From: Adineta vaga
Lineage: Eukaryota; Rotifera
NCBI GenBank assembly: GCA_021613535.1
Contig: CP075492.1
Location: forward strand, 15,376,001 to 15,440,000
Reading direction: 5' to 3'
DNA length: 64,000 nt
The notes beneath the pieces were generated by a model. It was given only the letters and a program-made list of their open reading frames with translations. It did no database searches and was not told where the DNA came from. Positions 10,857-24,247 of this stretch are shown here, in pieces (position 1 is the stretch's first letter; each line of letters begins with the position of its first letter). The translations under genes were made by a program, and so were the position numbers.

Positions 10857-11501
10857 TCAATAATATGCACTGATAAGTCTTGAATCGTAAGAAGAGATTG
10901 ACATATTACTTTTTAAATAACATGTCGAAGAAGTTCCACCATTTGTAGGAACGACCCATGTATATGCAACACAACTACTATTACTGCGACACCATAGACA
11001 ACAATCAATGTGATTAGCCACTATACCAAGATCCAAATCATTACCATAGAAATCATAACCAATCAGAACGGTCATGTTACCACATGTATAAAAATTCGGG
11101 TCTACTGCTGTTGTTGTTGCTGCTGTAGTTGATAAAATAGTAACATCCGTTGATCTTTCATTCATGTTTGTCATCATCGATGGTAACACTTCGAAAAAGT
11201 AGAAATCACTTGTTGAATTCCATTCAATCGAATAGTTTGTTGCATAAATTGTATAAAATTGACACAAATGAATGTTCGTCAAACAATTCATTGCAACGAA
11301 ATTAGCAGTTTCTGTTGTTGAATTAATTGCATGGCATAAACATTCATCACAATTACTTGAATAATTAAATAATATTGCTGGATTTATAAATGAAGATAAT
11401 GGAATGTATATTCGAGAAGATAATTTTCGAATTGTCAGACAAGAATTCAGAAAGAACATATTTAGAAGAAGAATAATCAAAATCAATCTTAATCGAAACA
11501 T
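10857..11501 (-). CDS. Secreted protein with a C-terminal PAN/Apple-like domain
   Basis: A 214-aa frame. The N-terminus is a signal peptide or anchor (basic MFRLR followed by about 18 hydrophobic residues). Residues 40-110 hold a Cys-containing domain (AILFN..., ECLCHA, CLTN, CQFY) shared with the first exon of the gene at 14189. A short Ser/Thr linker (STTAATTTAV) follows. The last 80 residues fit a PAN/Apple module: YTCGNMTVLIGYDF, DCCLWCRSNSSCVAYTW and a final CYLKS. PAN domains bind proteins or carbohydrates outside the cell. There are many N-glycosylation sequons. The last exon may be incomplete because the frame ends soon after the CYLKS strand. The exact role is unknown. Confidence 0.7.
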   Translation of the reverse strand: MFRLRLILIILLLNMFFLNSCLTIRKLSSRIYIPLSSFINPAILFNYSSNCDECLCHAINSTTETANFVAMNCLTNIHLCQFYTIYATNYSIEWNSTSDFYFFEVLPSMMTNMNERSTDVTILSTTAATTTAVDPNFYTCGNMTVLIGYDFYGNDLDLGIVANHIDCCLWCRSNSSCVAYTWVVPTNGGTSSTCYLKSNMSISSYDSRLISAYY

Positions 11502-12121
11502 TCACCTCTCCTGTTCTCATTAAGTTTTTTGAGTAAACTGAATAATAAGATATAGATAGTTATTTAAAAATGTTCGAAAAACATACTACATCAATGTTGA
11601 ATGAGATAATGGAACACTTTCTTTTCTATGAATTCAATTATGAATAGATGAGAGCATCAATCAAACTTTTATTTAAAGAACCGTAGAGTGTTTCGACAAG
11701 GATTCTTATGCAAGATTACTTTTTTTAAAAAGAAAGAAATATAAATTTTATGACATACAATGGTCGATCAACAATTTTTATCGTATAATATGCCAAATAT
11801 GGATCGACTTGTTTTATTTGAGAGATTTATATTTAGTATTTATCTAACGATTTCACTGTTATCGAATCGTAGCAATTTTTTATGTTTTAATTATTGTCTC
11901 ATTACATTAACATTGAATATCAATAATGAATATGAAGCACAATCGTATCTAGGTCACACCATCACATTCTATGAACACATTTTATAAATCAATTAGCATA
12001 TGAGAACGTAACTAAAGAGCAATTGTATATCGAATAACAAACATAATTTATCACCATCAGTTTCGTTTCGACTTTTTCCACGGGAAAAATACTGATATCA
12101 CACGTTTCATTCAAATAACAT
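11502..12121. other. Spacer, no gene
   Basis: AT-rich DNA between two divergently arranged secreted-protein loci; both promoters are presumably here. The frame at 11760-11987 (+) has no domain, no signal peptide and no splice partner. Confidence 0.45.
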
Positions 12122-12853
12122 ATGGCCTTTCGATGGTTTCTTCTTTTCATAACTATCTCATCAATACAACTTGGTTCTACAAAACCTATCGGTAAGTGAA
12201 CAAATTTTGTTGTTCATTGAAAATATATACATATTTTTCGTAGTAGATCCTACGAATGATAGCAATGCTTCACCATCGGAAACTCTAAATACGCACGATA
12301 ATGTGTATGAGAACAGTTACTTTGGTATATTAGTTGAAAAACCTGATGAATGGTATGCAATGAATCTAAATGAACTACAATCATTAGCTCGAAGTATTGC
12401 TAAATCGCTTGTTTCTCGAAATAAGAATATATCGAATGATTTGAATGTTAAACTGGCAACTAATCTTCTAATGCCACTATTCGGTTTTACAGTTTATCCA
12501 TTTGGTACAGAAAATGGTGAAATTAATGCAAATATCATTGCAATAGCTGAAAATATTACAAATAGAGAAAGATTCAACAATAATTGTGATTTTTTTAACA
12601 TGAACGAATTCAATTTTTCAAAATCAATACAACCCATAGCTCATATAGTGGATGTGATGAATTCGAAATGAACGGAATAAAATATGCTGGAAACGATTTC
12701 ATAGTTAAAATCAATGATTTAGAAATTCAATAAAGTCAATATGTCCGAAGTACTAAAAGTGGTTCTGTATTTACATTTGTATTAACATACAGTAAAGATG
12801 AACATAGGAAACAACTATTAAATACGATGAATACTATTCGTTTCGCGAAATGA
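12122..12853 (+). pseudogene. Secreted protein gene broken by a frameshift and a nonsense codon
   Basis: Exon 1 (12122-12191) encodes a signal peptide, MAFRWFLLFITISSIQLG. A 52-nt intron (gtaagtg ... ttcgtag) leads to exon 2 at 12244, joined in phase 1 as V-DPTNDSN. The frame runs to a TGA at 12669-12671 (ending ...VDVMNSK), but from about 12645 a second frame continues protein-like: DEFEMNGIKYAGND, FIVKINDLEIQ, then TAA at 12731-12733, then SQYVRSTKSGS, FTFVLTYSKDEHRK and TIRFAK with TGA at 12851-12853. The exons total 680 nt, one base short of a multiple of three. The most economical reading is an ancestral protein of about 226 aa that has lost one base and gained a stop. The family is not recognised. 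Confidence 0.6.
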
Positions 12854-13089
12854 TCAATACACTCTTGTTTTCTTTATTGTTTACAGACTGCGCTCTGTAT
12901 CTTGAATAAAATTAGCCCGCTTTGTTTAAGAAAAACTACCTGATACTGTAACTATATGTTTTATTGTTGGGACATAAACATCGTTGAGTAGCTCTTCAAC
13001 AACAATTACGTGTTTCGCTTATTATGAGAACTTATCCCATAGAATGAGTCTTATTTATTTATTTAGTTTTCAAAAATAAAAAACGACAT

Positions 13090-13440
13090 CTATACTCTTG
13101 GATTAATTGATTTAATTCCATCTTCTTCGACATCAAATTGCCATTCTTTTTCGTGATGTTCAATTAAACCTTGATATGGCCATTTGATTTCGAAAGATTT
13201 TCCATCGATTAATTCAACTTGAATTTTATAAATATGTCGATCGGTAATGGTATGTGCATCAGCATAGGAACGTGTTTCTGCAAAATAATGACCACCATTA
13301 CCTTCTAATTTATTCATACGAATCATTTCATGTTCATGATGTTGATTTTCACCACAATAATGAATTTTAAGATCGATCGGATGTGATGTTCGATTATAAA
13401 GATGAGCAGAATGGACGTAAAATTTCTCTTTTAATGGCAT
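13090..13440 (-). CDS. Small conserved-looking cytosolic protein, unknown function
   Basis: A complete 116-aa single-exon frame starting MPLKEKFYVHSAHLYN. There is no signal peptide or membrane segment. The composition is rich in His, Glu and aromatic residues, with alternating polar and non-polar stretches (HPIDLKIHYCGE, IYKIQVELIDGKSFEIKW, KEWQFDVEEDGIK) that suggest a beta-sandwich. I do not recognise the family. The start follows a stop-rich upstream region, and an AT-rich 3' end with AATAAA-like strings follows the stop. It overlaps no other credible frame on either strand, which supports it as a real gene. Nothing indicates regulation or partners. Confidence 0.6.
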   Translation of the reverse strand: MPLKEKFYVHSAHLYNRTSHPIDLKIHYCGENQHHEHEMIRMNKLEGNGGHYFAETRSYADAHTITDRHIYKIQVELIDGKSFEIKWPYQGLIEHHEKEWQFDVEEDGIKSINPRV

Positions 13441-14188
13441 ATTCGTCTAATGGAATATTATCTGAATATATCTCGTGATACAAATAAAAGAAAAGAACAG
13501 ATTTTCTTTCGTTCTATACTAATACAGATAGTATACTAAAGGAATGTATTTTTAGTGTGCTGATAGATACGAAGAAAAAAAAAGACATTACTATATAACC
13601 AAGAAGCGTGGAAGTATATATGTTATGACACAGATAAAGATAAAGAACACAATTAACAGAGGTGCTATATTTAGTTATTTGCCTGCAAAAAAAATTGTCT
13701 TTACAAATAGAAATATATAAGATGGTTTAGCTACGCAGAGCGATCTTTCCTTCGTTCTCACTCTCAACCACACCTTCAAGTAATATTTGTTGTATATACT
13801 CAACAAAATTAGATGAAATAGGTTAAAAAAGTTTACTTTAGCCGGTAATGAAAAATCAAGTTGTTCTTTGCTTTTTCTTTATTCAAATACAATGAAGATA
13901 AAATATTAACTTTTATCATATACAATACGAATCTTTTCCGATAAAGTTTATATATTGGCAATTGCGGAATGAAATATTCATTTTTTTCTCTCGTATTCAG
14001 TTTTAATTTATAATTCTTTCTTGTTACTGAAACTCGTGTTACTTCTGTTCAGAAGCTATAAATAACTAATATTATTCTTATTTACTTTTCCTTTTCTTCG
14101 AAATAGATCAAATAAAAAGTAAACATAATCAACTTTAATAACATTACTCTTGTGACTACATATTCAGTGTTTAATTGTAATCATATAC
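13441..14188. other. Spacer, no gene
   Basis: AT-rich DNA between divergent genes. A CA-rich string (ctcactctcaaccacacc, about 13757-13774) belongs to the dispersed GT/CA motif noted at 5775-5825. Confidence 0.45.
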
Positions 14189-16781
14189 ATGATGGTTGCA
14201 CTTCTGCTCGTCATATTTGTGCATGTAGTAACTTCATTTCAAATTGAAATTTTGAATCATAGAATGTATCTTTCAAACAATTATTCCACAATATTATTCA
14301 ATAAGACTCGTTTTGAGTGTATATGCATCGCTTTTGCAGACAACGTTTCATCCACTATGCTGATAAACTTTTATGCAAATGATAGTCATTGTGAATTATT
14401 TGATCATTATCCGATGCAAGCATCAACGCTGATAGCTAATAACAATTTGACCATTATCATGCGTCCATATATTCCATCATTACAAACAGATATAATAAGT
14501 ATAAACTATAATCAGATGCAAATACTTCAATCGAACACACTCTTTTGATAAAAAGAAGTATACGATCTTGAAAAAAGTGAAATAACTGACGCCGAATATA
14601 AATACGAGAAAAATTGAGTGAAATATGAGTAACATGTTAACATAACATTTAAATTAAATCTTTGTTCATACTATTTTCTGTAATTACTTTTTGTTTTCTT
14701 TCTCAAAATTTTCTACAGTTAAGAAAACTTACAAGGGAATATTGAAAAGATTTTAACCGTATGCATTGATGTATAAAGTGTATTTAAAGATAGTGATCAT
14801 AGCATCGATCAATACATTTGATTCTTGTATGCATACATATGTGTTTTTTGTTTCAGCTAGTACAACTCTCTTCAATTCAAGTAAGATCTATTTTTTGTAC
14901 TCTAACAACTTCGACGAAGTATCTCATTCTGATAAACGTTGTGATTTCAGCTCATAATATTGTGACAAACACTATAAGTAAGTAATATATGATTTATCGT
15001 AATGATGCACGATAAATTCCATTTTAGCGACTAGTACAACTTCATCAACATCAAGTGAGAAATTTCTTATTTGTCACGGCGGTTTTTTTAGTATTCTCGA
15101 ATTGCTCTATATCTTGTTATTTCAGCAAGCACCACGGCGACGACTATAACAAGTAAGCAATACATCGTTCTCTGTCATCATATATATAAAGTCGAAACTG
15201 GGACTTGTTTCCTTATTTCAGCTACAACGACGACCACTCGAACAACCAGTAAGTAAAAGTTGATCTCTCACCATACTCGCGATGACAAACATAAACACTT
15301 AATGTTTATTATCATTTCAGCTAGTACAACTTCGTCAACATCGAGTGAGACCTTTGTTTTATTATACATGATGGCCCCTATAACACTCGCCTCAAATACC
15401 ATATACATTTTTATTTTAGCAACTAGCATGACTACTCGCACGACTAGTAAGTATCAGTTGATCTCCCAAAAAACTATATATCAAGCTCAATACTGTAATA
15501 TCAATTATGATTTTAGCTAGTACAACATCGTCAACGTCAAGTGAGAACATTCTTATTTACTACGAATACTCCCATAATACTGATCAACTATCATTTATTT
15601 TATTATTTCAGCAACGAGTAAGACAACAACTACAACAAGTAAGCAATATACAATCAGCTATTAGGATATATGAAAAGTTGAAACTGTAACATATATTATT
15701 ATTTTAGCAACTACCACAACCACTCGTACAACCAGTAAGTAATACCTGATCTTTCGCCACACTCGCTAGGACAATTCTTAATTCTTTCTTGTAAATTATT
15801 TTTCTAGCCAGTACAACATCGTCAACATCAGGTAAGATCTCTTTTATTTACTACGGTGGCTCCTGTAGTAGTACCCAACCATCATATACTTTTTTCATTT
15901 TAGCCACGAGTACAACGACAACTACAACAAGTAGGTCACATGCCCAGTCCGTTTTTATAATAGTCGAAAAATTCTAAACTAACAGCGAGGATACATTACG
16001 AAACTGTGAGTGAGTAAAAAGTTGTGAATGTGTGTTTATGATCAAATGATTGTCGCACTTTGTTTCTTAAAACACGGATGCTCGCCTAGACTTACATTTA
16101 GTCTGTATTCATGCATCAATAAGAATTATAATAAAAATGTACTTTTACTTTCTCTAGAACCGATGTCTATATAGAAATATCATGATTAGATCGGAACATT
16201 TTAATGATTTTCAGGGTTGGTCTAATTCGAAACTATTTCAGTTTTGTTGTGCCTAACTGAAGATAATACTACAATGGCATTTTATATTCTCGTTTTTAGC
16301 CCAGGCACCTACTCAACTCTGGAGTGTTTCCAGTCGTTCAGGTCTTATCTCATCATATGCTAACTTCAAGTTTTCTTGGACAGCACTAACAACCCGAAAT
16401 GCCACAATCGCCTTTCAAATGCAAAACAAACCAGGCTATTGGTATGTCGATGATGTGTCCGTCATTGCAGGTGGTACTGAAAAGTTGGTGAATGGAGGAT
16501 TTGAGACGGGTAGTCTGCCACCATGGATTCGAACAACACCAAATGGAGCTTGTGGTGGTACGGCAGGTAGTGTCACGAGTTCACTAGGAAATGGAGGAGC
16601 AGGAGGAGGAACACCAAAAACAGGCACTTACTACGTTGGTGATGGAAGTGAAACTTGCTATGATCAAGTTCAGCAATCCTTCGGTGTTACAATGGGCATC
16701 GTTTATAATATATCGTTTTGGATCAAGTCGGCGAATTACGGGTCCAGTGGGCCAGAATACATTGCTGTTGTTATTCTCTAA
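14189..16781 (+). CDS. Secreted protein with a microexon-encoded Ser/Thr linker and C-terminal jelly-roll-like domain
   Basis: The model has 14 exons and 367 codons: exon 1 at 14189-14498, twelve 24- or 27-nt exons between 14857 and 15930, and a last exon at 16300-16781. Every intron is phase 1 and the frame is open throughout, strong internal evidence for the model. Exon 1 gives a signal peptide (MMVALLLVIFVHVVTS) and a Cys-containing domain (ILFN, ECICIA, CELFDHY) related to the N-terminus of the protein at 10857. The microexons encode 104 residues of Thr/Ser with a few Arg/Lys, a mucin-like O-glycosylation linker. The last exon encodes repeated GGFETG-type motifs (YWYVDDVSV, LVNGGFETGSLPPW, GTYYVGDGSETCYDQVQQ), resembling carbohydrate-binding jelly-roll modules. 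The likely role is an extracellular lectin or coat protein. The exon 1 donor (gtataa, 14499) is the least certain junction. Confidence 0.75.
14857..15930 (+). repeat. Tandem array of twelve phase-1 microexons
   Basis: Exons at 14857-14880, 14951-14977, 15028-15054, 15126-15152, 15222-15248, 15321-15344, 15420-15446, 15517-15540, 15612-15638, 15708-15734, 15808-15831 and 15904-15930. Each is 8 or 9 codons long with a T-rich acceptor and a GTAAG or GTGAG donor. Three sequence types can be seen: A (TSTTSSTS, mostly with a gtgag donor), B (TSTTTTTT-like, gtaagcaa donor) and C (TTTTTTRTT, gtaagta donor). The order is A, B-like, A, B, C, A, C, A, B, C, A, B, which points to duplication of exon-plus-intron blocks. 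Starts are 71-104 bases apart. Confidence 0.8.
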
Positions 16782-17376
16782 ATACAGCTATCAAAACATA
16801 TTGACATAATGTAATTGGACGGATATTCATTTGATATACGTCTATCCTAATTATATAGTCGAATTACAATATAATATTCGTATTATCTTCCATTATTTTA
16901 ATATAGATTGTCCTTATTTTATTAATTTGTTTTGATGAATACGACATACTGTTAATTCTGAAAAAGTATTGTTAAGTTATTTTGCAAATGAATGAACAAG
17001 TATAGTGGTACCAATTTCATAACATTTCTTTCTTTCTATCTACTCGTTTCATCGATTTATGTTGTGTAATGTGAAATTTTACTTATTTTAAACTGTCACA
17101 TAGCATGTCAATGTATATTTGAGCGCATAAAATGACTCATTGATTGCACGTAAAGAATGTGCAAATAACCGTAAAAACGATACGACTAATTGTTCATCAA
17201 AAGAAACAAAAAAGAGTTTCGCACATAGTAACACTAATGTAGAATATTTAGAAAAAAAAAGTTTAATTCTTGTATATTAGATCTTTCTTCAATAGATAAC
17301 ATATACGATAATAGTTTTGTTCTTATCAGTTGTTTATGAAACAAAGTATACATTTAAGTTGACTAAAAGATTCAGT
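16782..17376. other. Spacer, no gene
   Basis: AT-rich DNA holding the 3' flank of the microexon gene and the presumed promoter of the carboxylesterase. No other feature was seen. Confidence 0.45.
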
Positions 17377-19263
<1,887 letters not shown>

Positions 19264-19495
19264 GATTTGTGCTGATCTTTGCGATCTATTTTTTCTGTTT
19301 TAATCGGTAAATAAGAAGTATTAAAAGTGTGTGTATAGTCGCACATGTGATGTATTGATAATTGATTGTGCAATGTTCTTTCCTTTTTCTTCCGACAATA
19401 TAAATTAGAAGAAACATGCGAACAAAGTAGACAAATAATTTTTCTCTTCATTTCTGTTTTTTTTAGAGCTACCGAATGCTGAAATTCTTATTTCT

Positions 19496-21348
19496 ATGAC
19501 TCAACAGATCGTTAACGATACAGCTGATGATGAAAATATACACGAAGAAAACGGTATCGATGGTTACAAAAATCTACCTCTTGTATCTTTTGAAATGGCT
19601 ATTAGTCCCCTATACAAACATGTTAGAAATCTTGATAAAGCCGTCGACGAAGCTAAAAAATATGGTAGAAGAACATCGCATGGTCTCAATGACGATGAAA
19701 CAAAAGCTATCTATTTGTATACGATGGAAATCGAGCCGACAGGTGTTTATAGTATTTTCAATCGACATCTTCGAACGAATAATTTAACTGAAGCTCGACC
19801 TTGGTTTCCATATATTAAATTGTTGTGTACTGCCTTAGAAGGACTCCCGTCTTACAGTGGTTCAGTTTGGCGCGGAGTACGTGGTAATGTAGCAAAAAAA
19901 TATGAGAAAGGAAAAACATTCTGTTGGTGGGCATTTACTTCATGCACAACGTCACTTAGTGTTATTAAAACCTTCCTTCCGGAGAGTGGAAAAGGTACGA
20001 TCTTTATGATTGAATGTTTTAATGGTAGAGAAATTGCCGAATATTCAAATATTCCCAGAGAAGATGAAGTTCTTCTGTTACCTGGAATCAAACTGACAGT
20101 AGTGGATGGTGGATTGGAATTCTCTGGAATGCGTATGGTACATCTGAGAGAAGCTGTCACAAAATCACGAGCTTCAACAGCTCATAAGCAAAGTTCAACA
20201 ATGAAACCGACAGAATCATTATTCTCAGATAAACCACAATTAAAAAAAGAAGCAAACACATACACAAAGAAACAAGATTCGTCAAGTGAGTGTTCAGATA
20301 TGGAAATAAAAACGACTGAAGAAAATGTTAGTGAGATCAGATGTGACAATAATAAATTCAAACGGCATTTACAACTATCTTCGAGATTTAATGATCATTC
20401 TGTTTTATTCGTGTTTTAGATGCAAAAGCAATCACTACTTCGTGTCCACACTGTTCAACAAGTCTCACTTTAGCATCTACACATCAAAACGGCCAAGAAA
20501 TTACCTGCTGTATGTGCAAGAAGAAATTTATCGAAATTACATGTATTCATTGCTCTAAGCTTAATGTATGGAAAAACGCGGATCGAAAGGATGGCGAAAT
20601 CACAACCTGTTGGAGTTGTAAGAAACAATTTCATCATCTCAACTGTCCTCATTGCACAGAACCGAACATATGGAAGGACGCAAACTATATACAAGGACAA
20701 AAAATATCGTGTTGGAGTTGCAAAAAACTGTTTCAACATTTGAATTGTCCTAATTGTTTGAAAGAAAACTTTTGGAAACAAGCAGATTATAATGAAGGAC
20801 AGAAAATTCCATGTTGGAGTTGCAAAAAACAGTTTCAGCATGTAAGCTGTCCTCATTGTTCGAAAGAAAACTTTTGGAAGAACGCAGATCGAAAAGAAGG
20901 GTCACGAACACCGTGTTGGAATTGCAAAAAACAATTTCAGCATATCAATTGTCCTCATTGTTCACAACCAAATGTATGGAAGGATGCAAATCGTACAGAA
21001 GGTGGAGAAACACCATGCTACTATTGTGGTAAACAATTTCAAATTGTCACTTGTCCTCATTGTTCGGAAGCCAATTTCTGGAAAAAATCTGATTATATAC
21101 AAGGAACGACAGTTCCATGTTGGAGTTGCAAAAAACAATTTCAACATATCAACTGTCCTCATTGTAAGAAAGGAAACTTTTGGAAAAATGCAGATTATAA
21201 ACAACGTGGTGTAACGACATGTTATTCTTGTCAAAGTCGATTTCAACATGTTATCTGTCCATATTGTAATTCGGAAAATATTTTTCAAAATGCTGATCTT
21301 TCTTCAAATACTCAGGTAGAATGCCATGGCTGTTCACGAACATTTTGA
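19496..21348 (+). CDS. ADP-ribosyltransferase fused to nine zinc ribbons
   Basis: Exon 1 (19496-20330) and exon 2 (20420-21348), with an 89-nt intron (a|gtgagatc ... gtgttttag, phase 1), give 587 aa. Residues about 60-225 form an ART fold: VWRGVRGN (Arg motif), WWAFTSCTTS (Ser motif) and PREDEVLLL (ExE = E-D-E), so the arginine-type catalytic set is intact. A charged Ser/Lys-rich linker follows. The C-terminal 300 residues are nine units of about 34 aa with the pattern CPHC-x3-N-x-WK-x-A[DN]-x8-CWSC-KKQFQH, each with four cysteines for one zinc. The array could bind nucleic acid or protein and direct the transferase to its target. Without splicing the ART part would end soon after the linker (TAG at 20417-20419). 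No signal peptide, so an intracellular role is likely. Confidence 0.85.
20438..21345 (+). repeat. Nine tandem zinc-ribbon coding units (102-bp period)
   Basis: Each unit of about 102 bases encodes CxxC-x(17-18)-CxxC plus a KKQFQH-like strand. Units 2-8 are closely alike (CWSCKKQFQH recurs almost unchanged), while unit 1 (CPHCSTSLTLAS) and unit 9 (CPYCNSENIFQN) are divergent end copies. No unit lacks a cysteine, so all nine could fold. The similarity of the inner units suggests recent tandem expansion or homogenisation. Confidence 0.85.
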
Positions 21349-22512
21349 ATGATTAAATAAACTTGGATTATATAGTATTCAAATGTTTTTTTATCTATAA
21401 TAAATAGTTACCTATAGTAATCATCATTGTGCTTCAGTTAATGAATATCTATTGCTACATATATAGATTTTGCTAGAATTCTATTCGACGTCATATCAAT
21501 GGATGAAACAAACCGAAAGATCGTTATATCGAATGGTGTTCACCTCTCTTAAGATGATAGTAAAGTCAGAAATAGTTGGGCGGGAAGGTGAATATGTAAG
21601 ATCTCAACTCTGGTGTGTTTCGTATTGCAAGGTCAGTTAAAAATCATTACTAAACCTTTTCAACAACTTTCTATTGTCGTTTTTCTTTATTTATTCAAAT
21701 CTTGAAATGAATTTATCTTCGACGTAGAAATAATACTATAATTAGAAAAAATAGAATCTAAGCAACATGCACAGTACAATGTGTCCGAAATGAAAGAACT
21801 AGATAATATTTTTTTTAAATGTTCTTTTGCATTGTTTATGTCTGTGACTTATTTCTGACGCTTGTATGAAATCGACTGAAATTTTCTAATGATCGGTGCC
21901 TCGTTTGATAAAACAATTTATAGAAAACAAAGATATTTTTCTTTTCATTTTGCATGGAATTTAAAATCAATGTTTTAATATGACAGCAACTTTTCAGACA
22001 TGATCATATAGTAACTGTGCAATTTAATTGACTTATATTGTGAAACAATCCATGAATTTAACTTTTAACCGCTTATTATATGGAAGTATCTTTACTAATT
22101 AGATTTAACTTATATAGTGACATCAGTTCGTTAGACAATCTAGAAGAATGTAGCGAACAATTCACTGTGTGATAATCTTTGGTTGACATTTTTACACCTA
22201 CAGATAATTATTAAGCTCAAAAAACGAAGAAAATCTTTCAAGACTAATTATAACTCTTCAAATAAGAACTGCATAATTGTTACAGTCAAATAAGCAAATT
22301 TCTATAAAAAGTAAAGCTTTTAATTGACACGCACAGTCTTTTCTTACATGCTATGAAGAAAAACAAACCCGCCTGATGTTCATCATATGCTCCGAAAGTT
22401 CATTTGTTTTACTAAATAAAGATCATTTTCAAGGTGAGTAACAACGACACACATATACGACCTAAAACACTAAAATAGATTAATTTTTTTATTGATTATT
22501 AACATTTAAACA
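21349..22512. other. AT-rich spacer, no gene
   Basis: No coding frame, repeat array or RNA gene was recognised. It holds the 3' flank of the ART-zinc-ribbon gene and the upstream region of the receptor at 22513. Confidence 0.5.
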
Positions 22513-23482
22513 ATGTCATTAGCATACATTGGTCAACAATGTGTCATTTATGGTGGAATGATTTTTCTTATCGGAGGTTTAATCGGTAATAGTATTAATA
22601 TTGTAATATTCTCAACAGTACGTACATATCGTCGAACACCATGTACATTCTATTTTCTTATTGCTTCAATTGCGAACATAATCTATATGTCATTTAATTT
22701 TACTACTCGTATTTATGGAAATATCAATGGAATTGATCTAGCAAATCTTTCGATACATTGGTGTAAAATACGACAATTTCTAATTGTTTCTTTTAGTATG
22801 ATAACATTGACATGTTCATGTTTAGCAACAATTGATCAATTCTTCAGAACATCAAAACATGTTCATCTTCGAAGATGTAGTAATATCAAATGGACATATC
22901 AAATTGTTGTTATCAATCTTATTCTTTGGTTTATTCATGCAATTCCTTGTCTTTTCTTCTATGATATTTCATTAAACACAAGCAAATGTGGAATTATTCA
23001 TCCTATTTATGCAATTTATAATCGTATTTATCTTCTCGGCTTACTTTGTTTAATGCCAATGACAGTCACAATGATATTCGGATGTTTAACATATCAAAAT
23101 ATTCGTGCAACGAGACATCTTGTTCGTCAAAATGCAGATCGACAATTAGCAAAGATGACTCTATATCAAGTAATGTTAATTATATGTAGTCTCTGTCCAT
23201 ACTGTGTGTATAGTATTTACAATTTAATAACAGAAAAATTCATGAAAGATTCCACTCAATTAACACGAGAAAATTTTGCCCTAACAATCTTTACGTTAAT
23301 AACGTATTGTTATTATTCTGTAAGTTTTCTTTTTGTGAATATGTCATGTTTGATATGATTTATTTTAGGGAAGTGGTTTTATGTTTTGGGTTTCATCAAG
23401 TCGATACCGACAAAAGGTCGAAAAGAAAATATGTTGTTGTCGAAGAAATCATCAAATAAATACTTCGGATGTACAAAGTTAA
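22513..23482 (+). CDS. Rhodopsin-like seven-transmembrane receptor (two exons)
   Basis: Exon 1 (22513-23319, 269 codons) and exon 2 (23369-23482) flank a 49-nt phase-0 intron (gtaagttt ... attttag), giving 306 aa. Class A features include GNSINI in TM1, a Cys before TM3 (HWCKIRQF), and ATIDQFF at the end of TM3, where DQF replaces the usual DRY. The exon 1/2 junction falls near the end of TM7, and the tail has the form SSSRYRQKVEKK. Exon 1 has exactly the same length and junction as the tandem receptors at 34377 and 36002, with which it shares YISQQ/YIGQQ, CTFYFLI, WCKIRQF and CSCLATIDQ, so it is an older paralogue. Probably a peptide receptor at the cell surface; ligand unknown. Confidence 0.8.
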
Positions 23483-24247
23483 ACATATTCATGCGTTATT
23501 TATTCACTTTTATGTTGTAATGTCAGTGCATTGTTTTAGAAAAATAAAGGTCAACTTTTTTTCTTCACTCATTCGTCGAGATAAAATGAGTTACAGCAAG
23601 CATAGCAAATATTTATCTAATATAATCTAAATGTAACTTCAACTATTCTACATGGTTTGATAGACAATTTTATATGGTCTACAAAACTATGATAAACTGT
23701 ATGTTTGATCAGAACGAATCTGTCATCAGCTGCACTTTGTAAAGTACGCTTAAAAATTAAATTTGAGTCCAATATTTTTTTCCATTGATTACACAGTTTA
23801 CTCGCTAGAAATGAAAGGAACGTGTTTCTTTAGAATATTTTTTGTTATATTGACTTTGATAAGTAAAATCTTACTATGGTATATAAATGAAAGCATAAAA
23901 CTAGTCAATTTCCTGCTAAATAAGACTTTTCCGAGAAATACAAAGTATCAAGTATAATTTGGTAATGAATTTTCATTTGTTTTTTTTATTTCATTTCAAT
24001 ATTCCCCTTCTTAAACAAGAGAGAAGATATATCAAGAAATATTTATATACAAGCACAGTATTGATCTTTACCCTCAATCATACTTTCAACTGCATCCTTC
24101 AGCCATATTCTATCATTTGAATTCATTATAATGAAATTGAGTCACATTTAGTATGTCTTCAAAAACAAACAAACAAACAAGTATTTCCATTTTACATCTT
24201 TAATTATGATATTCGACCAAAACGTTGTCGAAATTGAGTTCGATATT
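23483..24247. other. Spacer, no gene
   Basis: AT-rich DNA. It contains a CA-rich string of the dispersed type (ctcaatcatactttcaac, about 24072-24089) and an (aaac)n run near 24165-24178. The frame at 23763-23957 shows no domain. Confidence 0.45.

Noticed and set aside
20470-21288. Minus-strand frames over the zinc-ribbon array
   Set aside because: Shadows of the 102-bp repeat on the coding strand; no domain of their own.
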